This document shows, in pieces, positions 1 through 6,685 of a stretch of DNA of 58,123 nucleotides. The stretch spans positions 1 to 58,123 of the forward strand of contig JBJETY010000028.1 of the NCBI GenBank assembly GCA_051883555.1. Direction: 5' to 3'. Below the pieces are notes generated by a model. The model worked only from the letters and a program-made list of their open reading frames with translations. It was not told where the DNA came from and ran no database searches. This stretch comes from CAG-917 sp051883555. GTDB lineage: Bacteria; Bacillota; Clostridia; Christensenellales; CAG-917. Every line of letters starts with the position of its first letter. Within the stretch, counting starts at the first letter, position 1. Made by a program: the position numbers and the translations under genes.

Positions 1-458
1 CTCAAATATAAATACTCAAAAGTTGCCGAAAGTAGCACGAAAAAACGAATTTAATCCTATGATTACAAATAGGTTTTGCTTTAATCTGTTTATAAATTTT
101 TAAAAATAAAATATTCAAATCACGCATATTATATTCAAATCACGCATATTCAAATCGCATACGTTTTAAACTCAACGAAAAAAGTCGGTTATAAATTATC
201 CGCCTAACTTACCGAACGAAAACGAATTTACAACGCCGGTTAAAATAAACGTAAATGAAAAATGTAAATGCAATATGAACGTTAATATAAATGTAAAAGC
301 AATTTTAGATTAAAAGTGAAATTAAAAGTGAATATAAACGTAAAGCAAATATAAGTCTAAAAATAAAAGTAGTATAAATGTAAAAGCAAATTTAAAGGTA
401 AAAGTAAATACAAATTTAAACGTAAAATCAATAAATTATTAAATAAAAATCGTAAAAG
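1..458. other. AT-rich intergenic region, no gene seen
   Basis: This stretch has no convincing reading frame or ribosome binding site. It is very AT-rich and made of short drifting motifs resembling 'aaatgtaaa' and 'aaagtaaat', which looks like decayed simple-sequence DNA. A perfect 20-bp tandem duplication lies at 111-150. The region follows the terminator of the minus-strand mraZ group. Confidence 0.6.
111..160. repeat. 20-bp tandem duplication
   Basis: The 20-mer ATATTCAAATCACGCATATT occurs at 111-130 and again, identical, at 131-150. It is followed by a partial third copy (CAAATCGCAT, 151-160). The copies abut directly. It looks like a recent local duplication in non-coding DNA. Confidence 0.9.
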
Positions 459-480
459 AAAAAATCCCCATAAGGGATTC
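459..480 (-). terminator. Rho-independent terminator after the mraZ group
   Basis: Read on the minus strand, AATCCC and GGGATT (plus-strand arms 463-468 and 474-479) form a hairpin with a 5-nt loop followed by a run of U. It lies about 70 nt past the stop of the tyrosine-rich protein gene and closes that transcription unit. Confidence 0.75.
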
Positions 481-546
481 TTTCCAAATTCTTAAAAAGA
501 ATTTAATTTGATTCAAGGTGTTAGGATTTTAATGTATTTTGCAGTA

Positions 547-1521
547 TTACATTTTTAACGAATCGCATAATCTGTCAAACCAGTTAGTATTGACTACGTA
601 TCCGTAATCGGAATACGCATATCCGTTCGAAGCCTCTACCCCTTCAAGCGATACGGAATAAGCACCGGTATCGGCACTCGTCACGGCCGTACCGGCATTT
701 ATACCGGCAGCGTTAACGATAATTAAAGTTGCCACCAGAACGATTACGGCAATATAAACGGCAAGAATAATTTTGCCTTTTACGTTTTTCGTTCTACCCT
801 TAGGCGACTTTGCGCCGGACATTTTCAGTCCGCGTCTAGGAGCTATAGCTCTCGGATTTTGTTCTCTTGTGGACGTATACGACAATCTGTCATACAACAA
901 ATCCATGTTTTCATTTGTATAATCTGAATTCATTTCACGGCGAGCATTTTCAAGGAATCTGTCGCCATTTCTATCGGCAAATCTATCGTCCGCACCGTTA
1001 TATCTGTAATCGGTGTATCCGTTATAGTTCGAAGAAGCATACTCATTGTTGTTTTGCTGTCTTCTAAGGTTCGCAAAAGCAGGGTCCTGACCAAAATAGT
1101 TGATTTCCCTTTCATCTGCGTTTCTTACGTTATTTTCATTTGTATACGGGGCGTTATAGCCGCCGTATCTGCTATCCGTATCCGAGTAACCGGCATTTGA
1201 ATAATTTTCGATATTGTTATATGCAGAAGAATACCTTGTTGCATAATCGTCGTAACCGTTTTCGCGTTCTGCATACTTAGGTTCGGCATACTCTCTGTTA
1301 TAGCGACCGTCGAAGCGTTCCTCCGTTTCATAACGTCTGAAATTGTTATGGTTATCGGCATAACGATTATCTTCGCGATATCCGTTTTGTCTAGGAGCAA
1401 ACTTTTGCTCGAATCTCTGCTCGAAATCGTTATAGCGTGACGGCGTATCGTCATAACTATCACGCATATCTCTTCTTGATTTTGTCTGGACGTCAAGAAC
1501 GTCTTGAATTGTCAATGACAT
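547..1521 (-). CDS. Tyr/Asn/Arg-rich single-pass membrane protein in the ftsL position
   Basis: I recognise no family. The first ~235 residues are low in complexity and rich in Tyr, Asn, Arg, Asp and Glu, with repeated RY, NGY and YNN-like pieces, so they are probably disordered and cytoplasmic. A basic stretch precedes one transmembrane helix at about residues 250-272. About 50 residues follow outside and end in NTNWFDRLCDSLKM. The ATG at 1521 fits the ribosome binding site best (AAAAGGAGGG, then gtgtat, then ATG). A GTG at 1527 would touch the Shine-Dalgarno. It is the third gene after mraZ and rsmH, where Bacillota normally carry ftsL. FtsL also has one membrane helix, but it has a short tail and an outer coiled coil that are not visible here. 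A division-related role is inferred from position only. Confidence 0.8.
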   Translation of the reverse strand: MSLTIQDVLDVQTKSRRDMRDSYDDTPSRYNDFEQRFEQKFAPRQNGYREDNRYADNHNNFRRYETEERFDGRYNREYAEPKYAERENGYDDYATRYSSAYNNIENYSNAGYSDTDSRYGGYNAPYTNENNVRNADEREINYFGQDPAFANLRRQQNNNEYASSNYNGYTDYRYNGADDRFADRNGDRFLENARREMNSDYTNENMDLLYDRLSYTSTREQNPRAIAPRRGLKMSGAKSPKGRTKNVKGKIILAVYIAVIVLVATLIIVNAAGINAGTAVTSADTGAYSVSLEGVEASNGYAYSDYGYVVNTNWFDRLCDSLKM

Positions 1522-1534
1522 ATACACCCTCCTT

Positions 1535-2467
1535 TTAAACTCTTTCGGCTATTCTGAGTTTCGCGCTTTCCGCTCTGGAATTTAAGCTCAATTCTTCGTC
1601 AGACGCCGTAATCGGTTTTTTGTTTAATATTTTTATTTCCTGATGTTTACCGCATACGCATTTAGGTAAACTTTTATCGCAGATACAATCTGTTTCCAAA
1701 TCTTTAAAGCAAGTCTTTACTATTCTGTCTTCGAGCGAATGGAATGATATAATCGCAATTCTTCCGCCTTTTTGCAACTTTTTGGACAAAAACTCTACCG
1801 TGCTATATAATTCGTCGAGTTCGCCGTTGACTTCGATTCTGATTGCCTGAAAAGTTCTTTTTGCGGGATGTCCGTATTTCCATCTGAGTGACGGCGGATA
1901 GCACGCTTCGACGATTTTTGAAAGTTCCGTCGTCGTTCTTATGCTTTCTTTTGCCCTTACCGACGCTATACGCTCTGCAATACGTCTTGCAAATTTATCT
2001 TCTCCGTATTCGCTTATGATTTTTTCTAATTTAGAAACCGAATACTCGTTGACCACGTTGAATGCCGTCAGATATTGGTCCTGGTTCATTCTCATATCTA
2101 ACGGAGCGTCTTTCATATACGAAAAACCACGTTCAGAGTTATCAATCTGATAAGAAGAAACTCCAAGGTCAAGCAAAACTCCGTCAAGATTGTCCACCCC
2201 TGCTTTTTCAAGAATTCTCTCGGCGTTTTTAAAGTCATCGTGGATAAAAGTGATTTTATCTTTAAACTCCGATAACCTTTCGGCCGCAAACATAATTGCT
2301 TCGGCGTCTTTATCTACGCAAATAAGTCTGCCGTTAGTCAATTGCTTTGCTATTTCCAACGAATGGCCGCCACCGCCCAAAGTGCCGTCAAAATAAATGC
2401 CGTTCGGGTTGATATTAAGTCCGTTTATGCACTCGTTCAAAAGAACGGGGGTATGATTAAAGTCCAT
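1535..2467 (-). CDS. rsmH: 16S rRNA (cytosine(1402)-N(4))-methyltransferase RsmH
   Basis: RsmH (MraW) uses S-adenosylmethionine to N4-methylate C1402 in the decoding centre of 16S rRNA. The 310-residue length is normal. Visible family motifs are the start HTPVLLNE, the SAM loop DGTLGGGGHS, LLDLGVSSYQID, GFSYMKDAPLDMRMN and RTFQAIRIEVN near the C-terminus. The start overlaps the end of mraZ by 11 nt, giving translational coupling. The next gene begins just after its stop. This mraZ-rsmH pair is the conserved head of the division and cell wall cluster. Confidence 0.98.
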   Translation of the reverse strand: MDFNHTPVLLNECINGLNINPNGIYFDGTLGGGGHSLEIAKQLTNGRLICVDKDAEAIMFAAERLSEFKDKITFIHDDFKNAERILEKAGVDNLDGVLLDLGVSSYQIDNSERGFSYMKDAPLDMRMNQDQYLTAFNVVNEYSVSKLEKIISEYGEDKFARRIAERIASVRAKESIRTTTELSKIVEACYPPSLRWKYGHPAKRTFQAIRIEVNGELDELYSTVEFLSKKLQKGGRIAIISFHSLEDRIVKTCFKDLETDCICDKSLPKCVCGKHQEIKILNKKPITASDEELSLNSRAESAKLRIAERV

Positions 2468-2903
2468 ATTTCTTCAATTTTTCAATCATTGCGCTGAGAT
2501 TGCTCTTTTCAAGAACGGAGAATTTACGTTCCCAAGTTTCAGCCGCCCAAATTTCGATATAATCGAACTTACCTACAAAAACGATGTCCTTGTTTATCTG
2601 AGCCATCTTTTTTAAATCGGAAGGCAACGTTATTCTGCCCTGAGCGTCCTCTTTAAGCTCGCTGGTATGGCTAAGCAAAAAAGTCGTCGGGTCTTGACCG
2701 TCGCTGTCGAATATAGATATATTCGCACGGCTTTTTTCCATCATTTCTTTTGCTCTTTGCTCAGGTAAAAGTAAAATACAGTCATTGTCTGCCGGAACGA
2801 AATACAAAGGACCCTGCAAACTGTCTTTATACTTTGCAGGTATTCTAGTCCTGTTTTTTTCATCAATGCTATGACGAATGTATCCCGTTAATATCCCTGA
2901 CAT
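2457..2903 (-). CDS. mraZ: Transcriptional regulator MraZ
   Basis: MraZ is an AbrB-like DNA-binding protein that binds repeats in its own promoter and controls the division cluster. The protein has 148 residues with the two tandem MraZ domains. The N-terminal one reads GYIRHSIDEKNRTRIPAKYKD and the second contains HTSELKEDAQGRITLPSDLKK. AAAGGTG lies just before the ATG. The promoter upstream carries a -35 flanked by two GTGGT repeats 10 bp apart, as expected of MraZ boxes, so autoregulation is likely. Confidence 0.97.
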   Translation of the reverse strand: MSGILTGYIRHSIDEKNRTRIPAKYKDSLQGPLYFVPADNDCILLLPEQRAKEMMEKSRANISIFDSDGQDPTTFLLSHTSELKEDAQGRITLPSDLKKMAQINKDIVFVGKFDYIEIWAAETWERKFSVLEKSNLSAMIEKLKKYGL

Positions 2904-2929
2904 ATTTCACCTTTTGATACCTTAGTGAC

Positions 2930-2965
2930 ATTATACTATCACGAATTTTGACCACCGTCAACCAC
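2930..2965 (-). promoter_or_regulatory. mraZ promoter with MraZ-box-like repeats
   Basis: On the minus strand, TTGACG (2961-2956) is followed after 17 nt by TAGTAT (2938-2933), with a second -10 option TATAAT (2935-2930) at 20 nt. GTGGT is repeated at 2965-2961 and 2955-2951, exactly one helical turn apart and overlapping the -35. Known MraZ sites are short GT-rich direct repeats spaced about 10 bp. Binding by the adjacent mraZ product is inferred. Confidence 0.7.
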
Positions 2966-3692
2966 TTTTTAAAAAAATCGCTATATCCCTTTATCCATAC
3001 GGTTTATAGCAATTCGAAAAATTTTTTTTAAAATTTTTTTAGTTTATTTGTAAATTATATTAGTTTACATATATACTTTATTAGTTTACAAGTATATTAA
3101 ATTTAAATCTACGCTAAATTATTAAAAAAAATTAAGCTTTTTCTATTAAATCGGAAGCAGAAAACAAAACGAACAAGCATAAAACGACTAGTTTTTCAAT
3201 TTAGTGGTCAAAATCTTAACATGGTTTTGAATATAAAACGATTATGCCGATTTTTAAACTTTTATTAAATTTAAAAGCATTTTATTAAATTTAAAATACA
3301 TTCTGAATACGTTCTGAAATTTTCTTTTGTAATTTTTTGTAAAAACGCGAGAAAATGCGTATTATACCGAAAAGATTTATCGTAAAACCATTTAACGTAT
3401 AAGCATATCCAAGCCGTTTAGCCGTTTTTTATAAGCAACTTAACCACCGTTATAAAACGTATAAAACAAATAGGAATTTAAAAACATATTTAAGAGATTT
3501 TAAAGCATATTTAATATCATAAATGATATTTAAAATTATATTTGAATCCATATTTGAATTCACAATTTAATTCATATTTTAATTCATTTTTTAATTCATA
3601 TTTTAATTCATATTTAAAAATATATTTAAAGTGTATTTTAAAACATTTTTTATAGCGAACGTATAACTTACAAATTTAAGGCAAAATTTTGA
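2966..3692. other. AT-rich intergenic region between mraZ and the next gene
   Basis: No gene is visible in about 730 bases. It holds several TTAGTTTAC-like motifs near 3050-3100 and a 12-bp minisatellite at 3541-3613. The right end carries the sigma-K-like promoter of the following gene. Confidence 0.6.
3541..3613. repeat. 12-bp tandem repeat, about six copies
   Basis: The unit TTTAATTCATAT is repeated with exact 12-bp starts at 3566, 3578, 3590 and 3602. Two older, diverged units precede it (TTTGAATCCATA at 3541 and a 13-bp TTTGAATTCACAA at 3553). Confidence 0.85.
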
Positions 3693-3720
3693 AACCTTTG
3701 CAATCAAACTACATATATTA
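3693..3720 (+). promoter_or_regulatory. Sigma-K-like promoter of the 3743 gene
   Basis: AACC at 3693-3696 and CATATATTA at 3712-3720 match the Bacillus sigma-K pattern (mACm, then CATAnnnTA) with spacing of about 16 nt. No good sigma-A promoter with a proper -35 is visible. This would place the gene in the mother cell late in sporulation. The pattern is short and could arise by chance in AT-rich DNA. Confidence 0.45.
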
Positions 3721-3742
3721 AATTAGAACAGGAGGTACGTTT

Positions 3743-4399
3743 ATGTCATTTTGCAATTGTAATGGCGATAAAATTCCGGGGGCAATAAGCGGAAATCCGC
3801 TTTATGGCCTTTGCGAAAAAGCATGTATACAGGTCAACAGAGTGTTTGATGCCTGTATGACCCAATCGTCAAACGAGCAAGTTACGCTCGCCTTATCAAA
3901 TCTTACACCGTCCGACCCTACCACTCCGCTTACCTTTGTCAGCGCCGTATCCAGCTCGACAAAAGGAACTTTAAGCGGCGTTACGGTTACTCCTTTAACC
4001 GACAGACCGGGTTACTCTCGAGTACAAGCAACGGTAACGATTCCTATCGAAGTTATCTATGCCGACGCAAACGGAACGGCAGGCAAAGCTACGTCAAGCT
4101 ATACGACGTCGTTGGACGTTGTTTTATGCGTACCGGACAATTCGGTTATACCTGTAACGATAGACAGCACCGTAAATTTTGTCGCACTGCACGGCACCTA
4201 TCAGGAATCGAATGCGTTTGTAGTTGCGGCGTGTTCTACGGTAATACTTAAAGTCGTTGCGGAAGTTGAACTCTTAGTCCCGACATACGGATACCCGCAA
4301 ATTCCGACTTGCCAACCTTATTCGGAAGAAGTATGTTCGGGAGTTTTCGATTTACCACTTTTCCCGAGCGGCGGAAATTTCACAACCAACAATAGCTGA
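3743..4399 (+). CDS. Conserved clostridial hypothetical protein, possible spore-surface protein
   Basis: 218 residues with no signal peptide or membrane helix. The N-terminus is MSFCNCNGDK, followed by the block CEKACIQVNRVFDACM. The middle is Thr/Ser/Val-rich and probably beta-sheet. The C-terminus reads LLVPTYGYPQIPTCQPYSEEVC and ends in a Pro/Phe-rich tail. Paired cysteines at both ends suggest cross-linking. I recall similar uncharacterised proteins in clostridia, but no defined function. A strong AGGAGG precedes the ATG and a strong terminator follows. The sigma-K-like promoter and the Cys-rich composition together suggest a coat or exosporium component. That assignment is inference. Confidence 0.85.
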   Translation: MSFCNCNGDKIPGAISGNPLYGLCEKACIQVNRVFDACMTQSSNEQVTLALSNLTPSDPTTPLTFVSAVSSSTKGTLSGVTVTPLTDRPGYSRVQATVTIPIEVIYADANGTAGKATSSYTTSLDVVLCVPDNSVIPVTIDSTVNFVALHGTYQESNAFVVAACSTVILKVVAEVELLVPTYGYPQIPTCQPYSEEVCSGVFDLPLFPSGGNFTTNNS

Positions 4400-4447
4400 C
4401 GGCAGTACCTACTGTCAAAAAAAGGAGCATATTGCACCTTTTGCCAC

Positions 4448-4486
4448 AAAAAGAGAAACTCATTATGGGTTTCTCTTTTTTAACCA
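4448..4486 (+). terminator. Rho-independent terminator
   Basis: AAAAAGAGAAAC (4448-4459) pairs with GTTTCTCTTTTT (4469-4480) around a 9-nt loop, and the T-run continues past 4480. It ends the possible spore-surface protein gene. Confidence 0.9.
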
Positions 4487-4531
4487 TTTTTTAAAACTTT
4501 TTTACCCTTTTCAAACATCATTTATATTGAG

Positions 4532-4560
4532 TTGCCTGAAAAAACAAATTATGTTAATAT
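4532..4560 (+). promoter_or_regulatory. Promoter of the phosphoesterase-ysxC pair (leaderless geometry)
   Basis: TTGCCT (4532-4537), a 17-nt spacer and TAATAT (4555-4560) are followed by only 6 nt before the ATG at 4567. The start of transcription should fall on or next to the ATG. No Shine-Dalgarno is present. Confidence 0.65.
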
Positions 4561-4566
4561 ATTTTT

Positions 4567-5259
4567 ATGAAAATTTTTGCAATAAGCGATTTACATTTAT
4601 CCACCGCCGTAGAAAAGCCAATGGACGTATTCGGCACCGAATGGACGGGACATTTCGATAAAATTAAAACAGACTGGAATAATAAAGTCGCCGACGAAGA
4701 CCTTGTATTGTTGGGCGGAGACACTTCATGGGGGTCAAATCTTGACGAGGCTGAGGCAGACCTTATTCAACTTAAAGAACTAAAAGGCAGAAAAATTCTA
4801 TTGAAAGGGAATCACGATTATTGGTGGAATTCTTTGAGCAAAATTTCATCGAGATTCCCCTACCTTGATTTTTTACAAAATAACTGCTTTGCTTTCGACG
4901 ATTTTATAATTTGCGGCACTCGCGGTTGGGGAATCATAACCGAAAATTCTCCGGATGAAGACAAGAAAATCTTTGAGCGTGAATTGCAAAGACTTGAATT
5001 ATCTATAAAATCCGCACTCGAAAAAAGAAAAAACAATCAAAAATTAATAGCGCTATTGCACTTTCCGCCTTTTGACGCAGATTTTAAAGACACAAGGGTT
5101 ACAAACCTTATTGAGAGCTACGGAATTGACAAAGTTTTATACGGTCATCTGCACGGAAAAGACGTTCGCATTAAACCGTCTTTTGTCAAAAACGGAACTG
5201 AATATATCCTTACTTCATGCGACCTTATAGATTTTAAACTTGTTGAGGTGAAATTATGA
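4567..5259 (+). CDS. Metallophosphoesterase (calcineurin-like)
   Basis: A 230-residue predicted phosphohydrolase of the two-metal calcineurin-like fold. The metal motifs are in order: SDLHLS near residue 7, LLGGDTSWG near 50, LKGNHDYWW near 78, LLHFPPF near 160 and YGHLHGKD near 197. It resembles the stand-alone family COG1768. The natural substrate is unknown. The gene has no ribosome binding site and sits 6 nt behind a -10 hexamer, so it is probably leaderless. Its stop overlaps the ysxC start (ATGA), so the two are co-translated. Confidence 0.93.
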   Translation: MKIFAISDLHLSTAVEKPMDVFGTEWTGHFDKIKTDWNNKVADEDLVLLGGDTSWGSNLDEAEADLIQLKELKGRKILLKGNHDYWWNSLSKISSRFPYLDFLQNNCFAFDDFIICGTRGWGIITENSPDEDKKIFERELQRLELSIKSALEKRKNNQKLIALLHFPPFDADFKDTRVTNLIESYGIDKVLYGHLHGKDVRIKPSFVKNGTEYILTSCDLIDFKLVEVKL

Positions 5260-5840
5260 TTAAACAAGCTAAATTCATATTGTCGGTTGCCGACAAAAAG
5301 AATATACCGGACTACAACGTACCGGAAATTGCAATAGCGGGAAAATCTAACGTCGGTAAATCAAGTTTAATAAATTATTTAACAAACCAGAAAAAACTTG
5401 CAAAAACGTCTTCCGAACCGGGACGAACAAGACTTTTAAATTATTTTCAAATTAACAACGGCGAATATTATTTTGTAGATTTGCCGGGCTACGGTTTTGC
5501 AAAAGTTTCTAAAACGGAGAAAGCGAAATGGGGCGACCTGATTGAAACCTATCTGTCCGCTTCGCCGAATCTGAAAAACGTATTCGTATTGCTCGATATA
5601 CGACACGAACCCACGCAAGACGACCTTACCATGATTGACTATCTATACAAAACAAGCACCCCGTTTACGTTGATAGCGACAAAGGCCGATAAGCTAAGCA
5701 AACAACAAACAAGAAAAGCGCTTATGACGATTTCAAGCGTAACAGGCGTCGGCGTCGACAATATAATCGTCACTTCGGTTCAGGCACGCGTCGGAAAAGA
5801 TGAAATTGAAAAGCGAATCGACCAGATACTATCAAACTGA
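5256..5840 (+). CDS. ysxC: Ribosome biogenesis GTPase YsxC/EngB
   Basis: An essential GTPase needed for late 50S subunit assembly. 194 residues is the usual length. G-motifs visible are GKSNVGKSSL (P-loop), the switch region with T, DLPGYGFAKVS (G3) and TKADKLS (G4). GAGGTGAAATT before the ATG is the ribosome binding site, inside the end of the upstream phosphoesterase gene. In Bacillus, ysxC lies directly after lon. Here the two are neighbours but convergent. Confidence 0.97.
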   Translation: MIKQAKFILSVADKKNIPDYNVPEIAIAGKSNVGKSSLINYLTNQKKLAKTSSEPGRTRLLNYFQINNGEYYFVDLPGYGFAKVSKTEKAKWGDLIETYLSASPNLKNVFVLLDIRHEPTQDDLTMIDYLYKTSTPFTLIATKADKLSKQQTRKALMTISSVTGVGVDNIIVTSVQARVGKDEIEKRIDQILSN

Positions 5841-5916
5841 CTTTAAATTTGCACAATTAAAAATCATAAACATTTTTATACAAACAGTTTATGCCATAGC
5901 AATAAAAACTTATAAA

Positions 5917-5987
5917 GCCGCCTTAAAATCAGAAATTCAGGATATTGCATTTCTATGAGTTATTGATTTCTATGAGGGCGGTTTTTT
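5917..5987 (+). terminator. Terminator after ysxC
   Basis: CCGCC (5918-5922) pairs with GGCGG (5977-5981), followed by TTTTTT. The 54-nt interior contains a second set of complementary segments (CAGAAAT and ATTTCT), so a longer branched hairpin is likely. Confidence 0.7.
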
Positions 5988-6584
5988 AAATTTTAAATAC
6001 AAAATTCTCAATCTTATAATTGCGGCTTAAATTATTTATTAATGTATAAAATTTATTGGAACTATCAATTTATAATATTATAATTTTTGAAATGATGTAA
6101 ATTTAAAACATATAAATTTGAATATATAAATTTTAGTTGAAAATTTAAAATAGAATTAATTTTGATTAATAATTTAAATTTTAGAATTAATTTTGATTAA
6201 TAATTTAAATTTTAGAATTAATTTTTATTATTAATTTAAATTTACAAATTAAACGTTTAAATATAGAATTAAATTTTTATTATTTTTTAAACTGTTAAAC
6301 TTAGAAAATACTAATTTTTAAGATTACTAAAATTATAATCAATAAATTTATAAATTATTTAATACATTGATAGATTAAATAGACCAAATAGATTAATTAA
6401 TTAAATGAATTAATAAGATTAATTAATTAAATTAATTAAATAAATTAATTAAAATAATTTATTCAATTTATCATTCTAAATTTAAATTACCTATAATTTA
6501 AATTATAAAACATACTTAATATTGCATACTTAATAAAAAATATTTAAATATAAAATATTTGAATTTAAAACGTATTATAAAAAT
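5988..6584. other. Extremely AT-rich convergent spacer
   Basis: No gene is seen between ysxC and lon. The region is almost pure A/T, with a 31-bp tandem array at 6152-6244 and palindromic TTAATTAA strings near 6394-6460. Confidence 0.65.
6152..6244. repeat. 31-bp tandem repeat, three copies
   Basis: Copies start at 6152, 6183 and 6214. The first two are identical (AGAATTAATTTTGATTAATA plus 11 more bases). The third differs in its middle. The array is non-coding. Confidence 0.9.
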
Positions 6585-6608
6585 AAAAGGACGGATAACC
6601 GTCCTTTT
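6585..6608 (-). terminator. Terminator of the clpP-clpX-lon group
   Basis: AAAAGGACGG (6585-6594) and CCGTCCTTTT (6599-6608) form a 10-bp stem with a 4-nt loop. U-rich sequence follows on both strands. It lies about 80 nt after the lon stop. Confidence 0.9.
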
Positions 6609-6685
6609 AGCTTTTAAAATTATTTAACTTACACTATTATGCGATTTTAAGACTTTAAACGTAATAACAAATTTTAAAATTTATT

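Noticed and set aside
6152..6244. CRISPR array
   Set aside because: The 31-bp units abut directly with no spacers and there are no cas genes.
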